A stretch of 64,000 nt of DNA from Orbilia blumenaviensis. Its lineage: Eukaryota; Ascomycota; Orbiliomycetes; Orbiliales; Orbiliaceae. Below the pieces are notes generated by a model, which made no database searches, was not told the origin of the DNA, and saw only the letters and a list, made by a program, of their open reading frames with translations. Shown here in pieces: positions 32,759-43,968 of the stretch. Both the position numbers and the translations under genes were made by a program. The stretch lies in assembly GCA_036872755.1 (NCBI GenBank), contig JAVHNS010000004.1, forward strand, positions 1,798,001 to 1,862,000, read 5' to 3'. How positions within the stretch are numbered: the first letter of the stretch is position 1; each line of letters opens with the position of its first letter.

Positions 32759-34288
32759 CTATACTTGACCCATGAAGCCATGGCTGAAGCTTCCGAACGG
32801 GCGGGGGTCGACTGCACTCATAGGCGGGTTTGGAGGTTTGAGAGCAGCACCGAGCATTAGGGCAAATCGTCGGTGGTTGTACTTCTGTCGAGACGAAAGG
32901 AGAATTGTAGGAACAATGGGTTGTGGGTTAGATCGAGCAACAGCGGCCATGACGAACTCCATTTCCTCGTCAGAGTCGACATGGAGTGAATTTGTTTCGA
33001 GATCATCGGGAGCAGGATTACTAGCATTGATAGCAGCTTCTGTAGAACGCAAAAAAAACAAAAACAAGCGCGGAGAAACGCAAAAGCAAGGGCTCTTGTC
33101 AGCGAAACTGTGGACTTTGAACTTCGGACGCTGGGGCGGTGACGCTAATTCTTACTCTGCTGCTTTGCCTGGTTCTTCTTTTGGTAGGCCATGAGAAGGG
33201 TGTCGTATGGGGCTGGTCTGCCTTGCACCGCTCGCTTCGCTCCCATACTATGAGATTTGCAGGTGAGCGAGCGTGCGCAGAGTTGGCCGTTGGGGAGTGG
33301 GACACCACATTGCCGCTCCACGTCGACAGGACCTTCACTAATTAGTATTTAATTGACATAATAAACAGGGCGCCGTAGACATACCTTTCGGCTTCGGGGC
33401 CGGCTTCTCCTTCTTCGTCTTCTTGTTCTTAGGACCCTCGCTGGCTTTGCTCTTGTCGTCTATGCAATTATTAGTGACCTGAAGGCGCGAGTCAAGAGAT
33501 ATACATACCGTCCCCTGTCGCTTTCCTCTTCTTCGAGTTCTTCCCCTCTGCCCCTCCCTCCTCCTCAGCCTTTTTCTTGGCCCCAGCCGCCGCCTTAGTC
33601 TTGGTAGCGGTATTTTTGATGCCTTTGGCTGCTTTCGAGGCAGTAGCTCCAGTAGTAGCAGGCTTAGAGACTTTGGCTTTCTCTTCCTTGTCTTCGCCTT
33701 CCTTACCCTCGGCTTTCTCCTTCGTTTTCTTGAGGTCTACCTTGCCAGAAGCAGCCTCCTTTGCCAATTTTCGCTCCTTCTTGGCCTCGGCCTTAACCTT
33801 GAGACACGCCTTAATGTGGCTCTGGGCAAGTGGGCGAAGAATTGGCTTTTTACAGTGCTTGCATTGTATGATCTCGGAGTCATCAAGCAGTGGACGACCG
33901 AGAGGAAGGTGAGCCGCTTCCTGCTCGTTCAAACGCAAATTAAGGAATGCAGCGTAGGAAGCATCCGCTGAAAATCGATAATAATTAGTTTCTCGCGATG
34001 TAATACTCGAGAATTACACGGGAAGATATGAACGGCTTACCACTCTTCTTGTCGGTAATTATCTTGTCGGTGCTGCTACCCAATGGACTCGAGAGCTTCA
34101 TCCTCTTAACGACGCGGTCGTCCTCGGTGAAGACATTGTCTGCTGCCGGGTTGCAAAGCATATCAATAGCGCGCTTGCGCTTCTGCAGAGCAGTCACTAT
34201 AAATTTGTTAGATGGGCTGTTGTCGCAATGCACAAAAACAACAAATAAAAATAAAGGGGTCCGTGCGCTTACTTTTTGTTTCGGTCAT
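32759..34288 (-). CDS. SGF73: SAGA complex subunit Sgf73 (ataxin-7 ortholog)
   Basis: Sgf73 anchors the deubiquitinase module (Ubp8, Sgf11, Sus1) in SAGA and removes ubiquitin from histone H2B. Six exons: 34273-34288, 34196-34041, 33967-33509, 33459-33385, 33332-33156, 33039-32759, giving 387 aa. The first exon is only 16 nt (MTETK). An N-terminal zinc finger is [20 protein letters not shown]. It is followed by a long Lys/Ala/Glu-rich, nucleus-like linker, then the SCA7 domain ([15 protein letters not shown] and [19 protein letters not shown]), with the Cys-Cys-Cys-His zinc set. The C-terminal region ends [11 protein letters not shown]. All junctions keep the frame. Confidence 0.93.
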
Positions 34289-35565
34289 TATTTCAGAAGG
34301 GAGTTGAACATAAAATGTTTACGTAGAAGTCGTGTGAACGTAAATGGTGGGGTGAGAGCGGTGACGTTGTGGCAATGAGGAACGTGGGTGTTGCGCAACG
34401 GGTTTCCAATTGTGCCTTAAGAGAAACCCCCTACTACCTGCCAAAACAAAGCGGACAAACAGGTAGTGGAGGTTAAAAGGAAGTATGTACGGGTGTATTC
34501 GGAGGGGAAAGGCAACAGCAGAAAATAGGTTAACCGGAACTTTTCTCTGTGTCGGGCTCAATAGAAAATTTTGGTGGGGAGAATAAGACGAGGCTCTGTG
34601 GCTGATGACGGTCGAGATACAAAGCGTGTCGAGGGGTATTATCGGAGCGGCTTAAATGACCGAATGGTCAGGAGACCTAGATCCTTATAGAAGAAGAGAG
34701 GAAGAAGTGGATATGACGCGATAGAGGATGCCAAAGCGATGACAAGCTCTTGATCAGACGGGATGACGAGAGGATGAAGAAGGGATGAAGAGAGGATCGT
34801 GCTTTGGGAGAGGTGAGAATTATATGGAGTACCTGTCGCGATGAAGGTTGTTGGTGTGGTTGTCGGGTTGCGAAGCCCTGCTGTCCGGGATTACCTGTTT
34901 GGGATGTCCCGCAGCGCTGGAACAACACATCCGTCGCAGGATTATGTAAGATTTGCACAACACAAGCCTAACCATACCAAATCTTAACCTACCGAAAATG
35001 GAAGGTTTGTGTTACGCTCTCCATGTGTAATTAACATAGCACTTGCACAACACAGGTCTGGCTACAAGACCACTTCACATATATTCCCGCTATAAGGGGA
35101 TGTAGACCTTATGAAAAGCCAAGGTATACGTGATAATACCGATCTCAAGAATCTATAGTTAAGTAAGGGAAGAATTTGCAAAATATCAATTCTCCGTTAA
35201 CAAAACTGGCAACAAACTAGACTACATCGACGCCAACAACATGCAACAGCAATAACCCAACTTGATCAGAACTGCTCAATCCAAACATGCACAACTGTAG
35301 AAAATGCTCCACAAAATCCACCTTTCCCACAGACAGTACAAAAATGGCAGCCCAGGGATAAGGGCGATTGGGGGTATATAGTAAGATATTATATATATTA
35401 ACGAACACCCTCCCCTCTCATTCCACTTGAAGAATAAAAAAAACTGGTCTCTTCATCTGCAGAACGGAATATACTCAAAAATCATTGTGCCCTAGAAGGA
35501 ATCGATTAGACACATCAAAGGAAGAAAAAAACTTTTTGTTTTCGCACTCAGGAAGAAAATTGGCA
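34289..35565. other. Intergenic region, SGF73 promoter and SFC1 3' flank
   Basis: About 1.3 kb. No recognisable gene, RNA or repeat was found. Confidence 0.5.
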
Positions 35566-37011
35566 CTACTCTGCGTATTCTTTATCGAGGCTGGTGAGCC
35601 GGTTGCTTTCCATCCAGTTGCGTATCCTCTCGTAGACGGCGAATGTAACGGCCTAATCAATTGATTGTATTAGCGATCAAATCTTCATATTATTTTATAA
35701 TTGAAATATAAAGTACCTGTCCAGGAGCCACACGCATCACTCGTGGAGTGATACCCTTGTAAAAAGCAGCGACACCCTCGTTCCTCCACATATCGGCCGC
35801 AATAGCGGTTATACGTCTCCAGGCCGAGACACCAGGTTCGGCAGCGGACTTTTGGAGACGAGTCTTGATGGTATCGATAGGAGCGCTGTTAAGCCGCAAT
35901 TAGAATGGATATTGATAACCACAATTTTAATAGAAAAACTTACTTGGAGAAAGGACCCATAGCACCGGACACTAAACCAAGACATAGATGCTGATAGGTT
36001 GGCAGCTCAGCGACCTCCTGGACTTTCAGCGCATACTGCTTCATCTGGGTATAAGCCGTGAAGTTGGCTAAAAACCGTTATCAGTAACCCTCCGTAGGCA
36101 CCAGACGAGTCTGTATTCAGAACATACCAGCTTGATTTGTTGCCTGTCTCAATGCGGTCAAGGAAACACCTCTCCACAGGGCTGAGACACCCTCCTCCTT
36201 CAACACTGTGAACGCACAGTGCGCCGCATTTCGGTACTTTGGCACATCCAACGGGTCCGCCAGCGAATGTTGTTGCGCTTGTAACCGAATCTTCACGACC
36301 TCCATAGGTGTAACCACAGCCACAGCCTCAGTAGCTCCGGCCATAAGACCAGCTAAACCCTACATTAGCAAACTCCTGTACGGTCTCCAGGGCCCCAAGC
36401 TAATTAATTAGTTCAGAACTCACATAGGAAGATCCACTGTGGTGGCACCTTTCCGGTCTCCGGGTTTGTTCCCCATCCCTTATAAATCTCAAACGACGAG
36501 AATCGAATGGCCATCTTAGGAACAATTCCCATAACAACGGCACCAAGACCCTTGTACAGACCCAATGGGGTCTCTCGTTTAACGATCTCGACACCGGTTT
36601 GGATGAAGCCACGAGGTTTTACACCAGGAGCTCTCCGTCTTCGGCTCAGCTGCATGCGCACCTATTTTGTTTTCCATATCGTGTGAGTTGAATCTGTCCC
36701 GCCAATTGGTTTGGAAGCGTGTTGGTATATTCATCCGTGGGTATTTACCTTGATTGTATCTGTGAGCCGAAGCCCGGTTAGCTACATCCTCGGAATTTAC
36801 AACATGAAGATGCGTTGCATTTACTCACCGAGTGGATGACATGACAAGGCTTCGCACAATCCAGCACCTCCACCGGCTGTTAATTGACAAAAGCAGAATA
36901 TTAGTGCGCCGTTCTCCAGTAATCTTGAATTTTGAATATGGATCTTTTGTCGTTCGTACCAATCAAGTGCACGGCGGTTGTAGCCTTCGGTCTATCGCCT
37001 TGTTTCGACAT
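35566..37011 (-). CDS. SFC1: Mitochondrial succinate-fumarate carrier
   Basis: Exchanges cytosolic succinate for matrix fumarate across the inner mitochondrial membrane, linking the glyoxylate cycle to gluconeogenesis on acetate or fatty acids. Eight exons: 36960-37011, 36829-36876, 36751-36761, 36424-36661, 36128-36352, 35944-36067, 35717-35885, 35566-35652, giving 317 aa. The third exon is only 11 nt and supplies part of the first carrier signature. The three signatures are PLDTIKVRMQ, PMEVVKIRLQ and PIDTIKTRLQ, with the three-repeat layout of SLC25 proteins. The subfamily is set by RAPGVKPRGFIQTGVEIV and GLYKGLGAVVMGIVPKMAIRF, typical of Sfc1/Acr1. Confidence 0.94.
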
Positions 37012-38062
37012 ATTGTTGGCTTTAAGAAAGTAACTTCAAGACAAGTATTGTGCTGTAGATACTGAAAATGATCGGAAAAGGCGACAATCCGTGGGAGAGC
37101 ACTAGCAATAAAATAGCTAACTTCGCAAACCGGCAGAAGGGGAAAAAGATTCAAAGAAGAATAAGAGATGAAACTAAATTGAAAGGGAGAAGGAATGGAA
37201 AGATCCGTCGACACCTGTGGTTATCATTAAGTTTAAACTCCTGGGCCAAAGCATGCTATTAAGCTACTTCGGCAGAACAAGCACGTGGAAAATTTTATAT
37301 AGCAGAGCTATTCACTACGCCATCAGGCTTTACGAAATATTCCGATGCAGGAGTTTCAAGCTTGCGAATCCGCAGCGCAAAAGAAAATGGTTACTCTGGG
37401 CCGGCAAAGTACCGAGGAAGAAAGGGCACACTACCATGCGACACCCATTTGGTCAGGCCTCATTTTCTTCCTCTCTCGAAAAATCGTGTGTCATAACCGC
37501 TTGGGAGCGCTGTGGTTAGTAGGCAAAGGACGAATGGACCAGTTGCCGTTTTGCTACAAGACCTGTTCCCTAGCCGAAGCCGGAAATGCGGAGGGGGGCG
37601 TCTGGCAGCAGGACCCCATCATAATTGCATCCCTCGACCCCGGAGACAAGGGTTGATTGATTTGCCCTCACATGTGCCCGATAAGCTTATTCATGATCGC
37701 TGGGTTTCAGCCCAAACCCAACCTTCTGGGCTTGTTTCTGGTCGAAAAAAACGCTTTGGATGACACATGTGAAAGTTCCGATAGTCGTCTGGTAGGTTGG
37801 CCTGTGGTAACCGAAACTGCCACAGGTTGATGTCATACAGCCGGCGATGGTCCGAAAAAACATGCCCCGCAACACAATGGACGGGAACCCTTGGAGGGGC
37901 AGCTTGAGCTAGACCATGCCAACGCTGGTCAGCGCTCAGCGCGATATCGTAGCAGGGAAGAAGCACTCAATTTATTCATTTTTCTCTATCGACCCTCGCT
38001 TATCTCGATATTAATCAGTTACAAAAGTGTACCCGAGCCACTTGCAGATACCGGTATACCTC
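37012..38062. other. Intergenic region, SFC1 promoter and twinfilin 3' flank
   Basis: 1.05 kb. Several unrelated open frames overlap here but none shows coding character. No repeats of note. Confidence 0.45.
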
Positions 38063-39420
38063 CTACTTCCTTCCGGGACGCTTTGGTCGCTGGAAGGCTT
38101 GCTTCTGCTCAGTCTTTGGCTGGAATTCTTCCGCCAGCTGCTGTTCCGAGATGTCTGGCTCCCCAGATTCTAGCTTCTTCGCGATTGTAAGCCCGGCATC
38201 CCTCTCTGCGATAGCCAGGACCGATGATCGGCAGGATGCGTAGAGCATGCGCTCTTTGATTTTGCTGCTTGGTGGGCATGTATAAATGAAAACTAGTATG
38301 CAGGTTACATTATATTAGCGCCGCATAGCTAGAATTTTTTTGGACTGACCTGACACTTACCGATTGGATTTTCCGGAACACCAGGGTATTTGTCTTAAAT
38401 TTTTATTATCTTCGTTAGTTCCGACAATCAAGCTTTTTTATCAATTGTAAAAATCACTCACGGCTGAAAGTGAAAAATGAGAAGCGTGGGGAGTTGTTCG
38501 GAATCGCGGTGATAAGATCATGCGCGGTTGACGTCGATTCATCGGCAAGTTCGATAGTCTCCCTTTGAATATCAAGCATCTAGTTCCCCGTTATCAATAT
38601 ACCAATGCGCAATATAAGCTTAATTTGGTACCGAGAAACATACCAACTGGACCAACCCGTTCGGATTATTCGGGAGGCGTCGGAGAGCATCTAGAGCCGC
38701 ATCACTCACGGGGAAGGACACGCTGCCGCTGACATGGGACGCACGGGCGGTAGTGCCCCTCGATGCCTCAGCTTCAGCCTCCTTTACGCCCTTCAGAGCA
38801 ATTTCCTCCTCCGTTAACGGCGCAGCCCTAGCAACCAGTTAGTTTATAAACAATTCACCATGGCTAATGGTTTATCATCCACGTACTTGGCGACGTGAGC
38901 ATCGTGCTTCTTAAATCCTTCCACTGTCACTTCGGCTTTCGTGGTAGCGAATATGGACTCAGAGAAGTGTTCCGTCCCGAGTTCTCTAGTAAATGTATTC
39001 CTTGTGCTTGCGAAGAGCATCTTACTTCGGACGTGGGCATGGTCAGGGACATATGTGAGGCAGATGAAGGGGGCTGGTCCGGAGTCTCGTCTCCTAAGGA
39101 TAATGTATGCCGGTTCATTTTCCTTTAGAAGGCTCTCGAGCTGTGGAAGGTCATCTTCGAAAGTACCCCGCCGTGGGATAGTCGCAATGGGTACGAGCTG
39201 TTCATTTGAAATTCCAGCAATGATACCTCTGATATTAGTAGACCCGGTCAGGCCGCTGAACTGGTGGGTCAATTCGTCGGAGGCTATCCTTGGGTATAAT
39301 TTGTTAGCCGTAAATCTTACAATAGCGTTTCAAGCCCACGTCATATAGTCCGTGATATCCTGAGCTCCGGAGGGAGCGGGGAGTGAACAGACCAAGGATT
39401 CCTGAAGTTAGGGAAGACAT
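38063..39420 (-). CDS. TWF1: Twinfilin, actin monomer-binding protein
   Basis: Twinfilin has two ADF-homology domains. It sequesters ADP-actin monomers and caps or depolymerises barbed ends at cortical actin patches. The first exon (39393-39420, MSSLTSGIL) splices to ASDELTHQFSGLTGS at 39283. Later exons end at VAK (about 38886), at PNNPNGLVQL (about 38644), at SPRFSFFTFS (about 38463), then a short exon PGVPENPI, and the last exon FIYTCPPSSKIKERMLYAS to the stop at 38063. ADF-H 1 has LTYVPDHAHVRSKMLFASTR, and ADF-H 2 has the parallel KERMLYASCRSSVLAIAE. The C-terminal tail is basic (FQRPKRPGRK), the place where family members bind capping protein. The internal exon borders were not all checked base by base; the product is secure. 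Confidence 0.92.
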
Positions 39421-40481
39421 GTTTATACTCTTGTCGGGTCTATAGCTACAGACGGGTACTCTATGAATGGAACCGAGTTTGCTCCGGTATAGCTCTAGAT
39501 CTAGGTAGTGAGTCGAAGCTGTTGTGCTTGGATATTGAAATGCATTACAAGGTCATTAATAGCTTAGCTGCCACGACGGCGCGGAGTGGAGCCTGCAGCT
39601 GGACGTGAGACTCGCAAACACACAACACAATCTGCCACGCCAGGCAACGTTGTAATTAGGCGAATTGGCTTAACAACTGATGCGCACTGGGCATCGCGGC
39701 ATCACGCAGGTTTCACGGCATCTACGAACACCCAACTACGGTGAGAGGTACCTCAGCCAGGCTAGGCCCGGGAAAAGGGTTGTTGATACATGTACAAAGC
39801 TCGGGACACGGTCTCAATTGATGAAGAATAATATGTATGCAATATATATCTAACCCAGTCCTGAGGGGGAGGAATCTCTTCCTCCAGATAGACGGTGCTA
39901 GCGAATCATGCAAATAAACAGAAATAGTTCTCGCTCTGAGCACCATATAATGACCAACGGTAGAAGTGGAGGCGCTTCGTCCAGAACAAATGGACTACTA
40001 TCGATATAAACATCGTCGTTATATCCTTCAGTTGGTGATAAGGGAAGGTGCCTGAGGTGAAAAGAAGAAGAGAAAGAAAATTTTTAGAAAATCTGAAGCG
40101 AAACGCAAATTTATTTCTGCGGTTGCGGGTCACGTGGGCGCTAACATGCTCCAAAACTTTTCATTGTAGAAAGCAGCAACCTTCGCGAAAACACATTTCG
40201 AATATTTCGGCCAAATTCAAATTCAGCATCTACGGTTTCCGACTGGGGCGATTCGGAAGGGATATCGGAGGGATTCGGAGGGAGATCGGTACTTGCTGTG
40301 GCTTTAGTTTCAGCATGGTAGGACTCAATTGATGATGTTCTCGTCCCACCGGCTACGCTGACTTGCTATGGACCTACCCACTTCTAGATAATGCCCCTCC
40401 AATAATTCATATCAAATCAAAACAACCATATCTTAGAATCCGTCCCGAGTATATTTAGGGAGCCATTGTCCTCTAGAAACC
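39421..40481. promoter_or_regulatory. Divergent promoter between twinfilin and mL46 genes
   Basis: 1.06 kb. GTCACGTG at 40129-40136 contains the E-box CACGTG bound by bHLH factors such as Cbf1. It lies about 350 bp upstream of the mL46 ATG. No coding region is seen. Confidence 0.45.
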
Positions 40482-41562
40482 ATGATGGAATCACTGTGCC
40501 GGCGGTGCTTCACCCGCATCGCATTCCAGTCCCGACGATCTTTCGCTTCGATAGCTACTTCCTCGGCAGCTGCCCCAGCTGAATCTCCTGTCGAGCCTCT
40601 CATTGAATTGGACACCCCTGAGGAACCTCCTTCCTATGACGATTTTCTTCCCGACTACAAAAGACCGGCGTCATCTTTCCAATTGGCAGCTTCTACAATC
40701 ATTTCCCGGGCACCAATCCTCACTCGAGATCTCACGGCTTTCGAAAAAGAGTTTTATTTTTATCAACGCCGACTGGATAAACGTTTGGTGAAACCTTTCG
40801 TTAGAAACTTTTACTTCAAACCTGGAACTTTGGCATATGACGAATGGAGAAGGAAAAGACTTGGCATGAAGGTGTACAACCCGTATGGTGATGATCATTG
40901 GAAGGACGAGTTACGGTATGGTGATGGGCCGCAAGACGATGAAAATATGGACTATGATGCTTTAGTCAATTTTACTGTTTCTGGCGAGGATATTAGTGCT
41001 AGTGATACAGAAGAAGAGATTGCGGCTAAGAAGCTCATGACCAAGCCTTTACCACGAGAGACCGAGGCCGATATAAAGAACGATACTAGGAGTCTGAACA
41101 GAAAGCTAGCTAGGACACTGTATTTGCTTGTCAAGCGTGGAGATCGGGAGAACAATACATGGAAGTTCCCTCAGGCGAATATTGAAGGACGGGAGAATCT
41201 GAAGCAGGTACGTATCAATGCATTTCATCTTTAAAAGTCGGCGTCTAATAGCAGGGTGGTAGACCGCTGAGGGTATCCTGACTAAATCGTGTGGGCGTGA
41301 TATGAATTACTGGATGGTCGGAAATGTTCCCATCGGGTACTACGACTACCAGCTTCCCGACGGAAAAGCGAGGGGTGAAAATGGAGAAATAACAGGCAAG
41401 AAAGTGTTTTTCATGAAAGCACGAATCTTCGCCGGACGACCACGACTGATGGGCAACAAGGCCAATATCGCGGACTACCAGTGGCTCACCAGGGAAGAAA
41501 TCGAGGGTGTAGTTGAGAAGGATTATTGGAAGGCTATCAGACGCATGCTGGTTACCAGGTAG
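40482..41562 (+). CDS. MRPL17: Mitochondrial large ribosomal subunit protein mL46 (yeast Mrpl17)
   Basis: A structural protein of the mitochondrial large subunit with a degenerate Nudix fold. Two exons, 40482-41207 and 41263-41562, give 341 aa. The second codon is also ATG, so the start could be one residue later. The N-terminus is a mitochondrial presequence (LCRRCFTRIAFQSRRSFAS, rich in Arg and Ser). Family features are RDLTAFEKEFYFYQRRLD, LARTLYLLVKRGDRENNTWKFP (start of the Nudix-like part) and the C-terminal DYQWLTREEIEGVVEKDYW. The catalytic Nudix box is not preserved, as expected for a structural relative. Confidence 0.92.
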
Positions 41563-43744
41563 TCGCGCCGACGGAGAAGTCTATCGAATCCCAAGGCGCC
41601 TTGGTGGAAGCCTTTTCCATTGTATATAAACCAGCCCGCCATATATATCTCTCAACGGGCTGACATTACGTGGGCTCTCTGACTGAGATGTGTATTATTG
41701 TAATTATACCGAGAGATATTGATACACCCGTGTACATATAATATGGATATGTGCCATACTATGCGATCGTATTATACTTTTGTTCCTAGTATTATCACGG
41801 TCGGTTTCGTTTCACAGCGATTGATTGCGGCACTCAAGGCTTCCCTCTTCTAATAAAACCGAAAGCAGAATACAGTTAGTTATATTCAAGTTTAATTGTC
41901 GTATTGTATGCAGTTATTTTTCGCGAAGTGGGTTTTTCGGTGGGTAAAGATTCAGCCGACTCTTGGCTGGATCGAGAACGGCCAAGCGTCGGTTCTTGGC
42001 GGACGTCTACGAGCCTAAAAATAGCCACGAAAGGCACGTTGATTTGATATTTGGGACCAGCATTGCATCGCGGGAGATGGCGAGGTTGAAGATGAACTGC
42101 GGCTGTGCAGCCGTTTCTTTTTAAATCTTTGGAAAGAACATTTGCCATTCGGGGAGAGACGGAAGCGGTGCCTTAACTTGACATTTGAATCGCAGAAAGC
42201 TTCGCGCGCCCGAGCTAGCTGAGTTTAGAGGGGGAAGTATCTCAGCATACCTCTCACTCGCCCTCTCCGGGTTCCCCCTCTCATTAGATGATATTCGTTA
42301 GAATGGAAACTTTTTGAGTAGTATCTCAAGGGTTCAGTTGGGGTACACAGCTATAAGGGGCTAACTAGTTAACTCTGCACTGGAGCTCAGGAGGCCTTAC
42401 CTTGCCAGGTTAGGATTTTATATGACCTGCAGGCTGTACTGTTCCAGGCCAGGCCGGGCAGGCAGGCAGACCGGCAGGAATCAAAGCTGGGATGGAAATC
42501 TCTGACGCCGTTTCGAGGTTGGCCAGGCTAGCAGTTTGACCCTTAATTATAATCTCAAGTACCTACCCGTCACGAACAGAACAAGAGAAGAGAGCAAATA
42601 GAAAATGTCAAGTTGAACGGTGTAACAATTTAACTTCCTCTGCAGCGTCGTCGTCACCCTTAAGCTTGTTTACGTAGTACTGCTGCGGCGGAGGAGGGTA
42701 TTTTGCATATCTCCACACCATTCATAATAACCCATCATCTTATTTGCATCCGAGGGGGAACAGACAGGCAGGCAAGCTCGACCGTACATACGTGATCATC
42801 CATGGCCATGACCGTGACCGTGACCGTGAGGCCATCTGAGCTTTGATACTTCCATTCCCTCCCCCCGGTCATTGCATACAGACAGACATACATACTAAGG
42901 GCATACATATGCCGGACGGCGGGTGAATGCGAACTTCTTTCGAATACTGTTGCAACTAAGCAAGTAATTGTGTGCAGCAGCGGCCCTTTTCTGGTTTGGC
43001 GTAAGCAGGAACCGGTCCAAAAAAGCTGGTGCTGACATTCGGCCATCCACACAATTGCAACCCATCTTTCAGCCCTCATACTCCAGCCTATTACTGGCCA
43101 AAACTCCATCCTTTTTTTACGAAACCACCCCCCATTACATTGCACTAATACATTACCACCACCCTCCAGCATCATCATCATCATTATCAACCTCGTTGCT
43201 GCTTCATTCTCTCTCCTCCTCCAAAAGGAGTCGACTTTGCTTGGTTACCGCTTCGCTTCACCTGGACTCCAGCCTGTCACGTCCCTTAACGTAGACCGAT
43301 ACGACCGTTACTCCATCGTCATTCCTTTTTAGCAACGCCCCCCAATTGGCGACAGGCGAGATAGCTCCCCCCAAAAGTCACCACCTCCTTCACGACCCGA
43401 CGATACAGCATTCCTACCTTGGAGTTCCGACAACATCCCTCCACGTTCACCTTGATAAAACTCTGCCGTCTATCGTGCATTTCATCCACGAATCAATTTC
43501 CTTGGATTATCCACCTGCTTCCGCGGTTGACAGACGGCTCTCCTTAGCTTCCAGCTAGCATCTACCCGGACAGCAACTCAAACCGACCAACCGAACATCA
43601 CGGCAAGCCCTACCAGCCCTCGGATTACTCCACATTTTCCCGCCCTCCATTCTGGTCGATATATTATCATTTTCTTACGTAGGTCCTCTCCTGGTTTGGT
43701 AGCTCTGGCTCCCGAAGACGGGCGTTGAGCTTTAGCTGCGCATC
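41563..43744. other. Long region upstream of the DRS2 gene
   Basis: 2.2 kb between mL46 and DRS2. It contains short GC-rich repeats (GACCGT units at about 42807-42826, GGCAGG-type units at about 42453-42480) and a CT-rich stretch from about 43040 to 43740 that looks like a long leader. Short open frames here could be upstream ORFs, but none is supported as a gene. Confidence 0.45.
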
Positions 43745-43928
43745 ATGGCGCATCAGCCAAACCATCCGTCGCTACTGGACTTCGACGAAGATGAAAGGAC
43801 ATATGGCAACCCAGGCCGACCGCCTCCGATATCCGACGCCCAATATATAGCCACCCATAACATCCAAGATGATGATATCTATGCCCCTAGTAATACTGCC
43901 TCCGGGTATTCGCAGCCTGGGTTTTCGT

Positions 43929-43968
<40 letters not shown>

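Noticed and set aside
32316..32817. Minus-strand open frames following the SGF73 stop
   Set aside because: They read in other frames from the SGF73 C-terminus and look like translated 3' UTR; SGF73 already ends properly at 32759.
43772..43968. Minus-strand poly-leucine open frame opposite the DRS2 glutamine tract
   Set aside because: It is the antisense shadow of the CAG/CAA repeat within the DRS2 coding exon.
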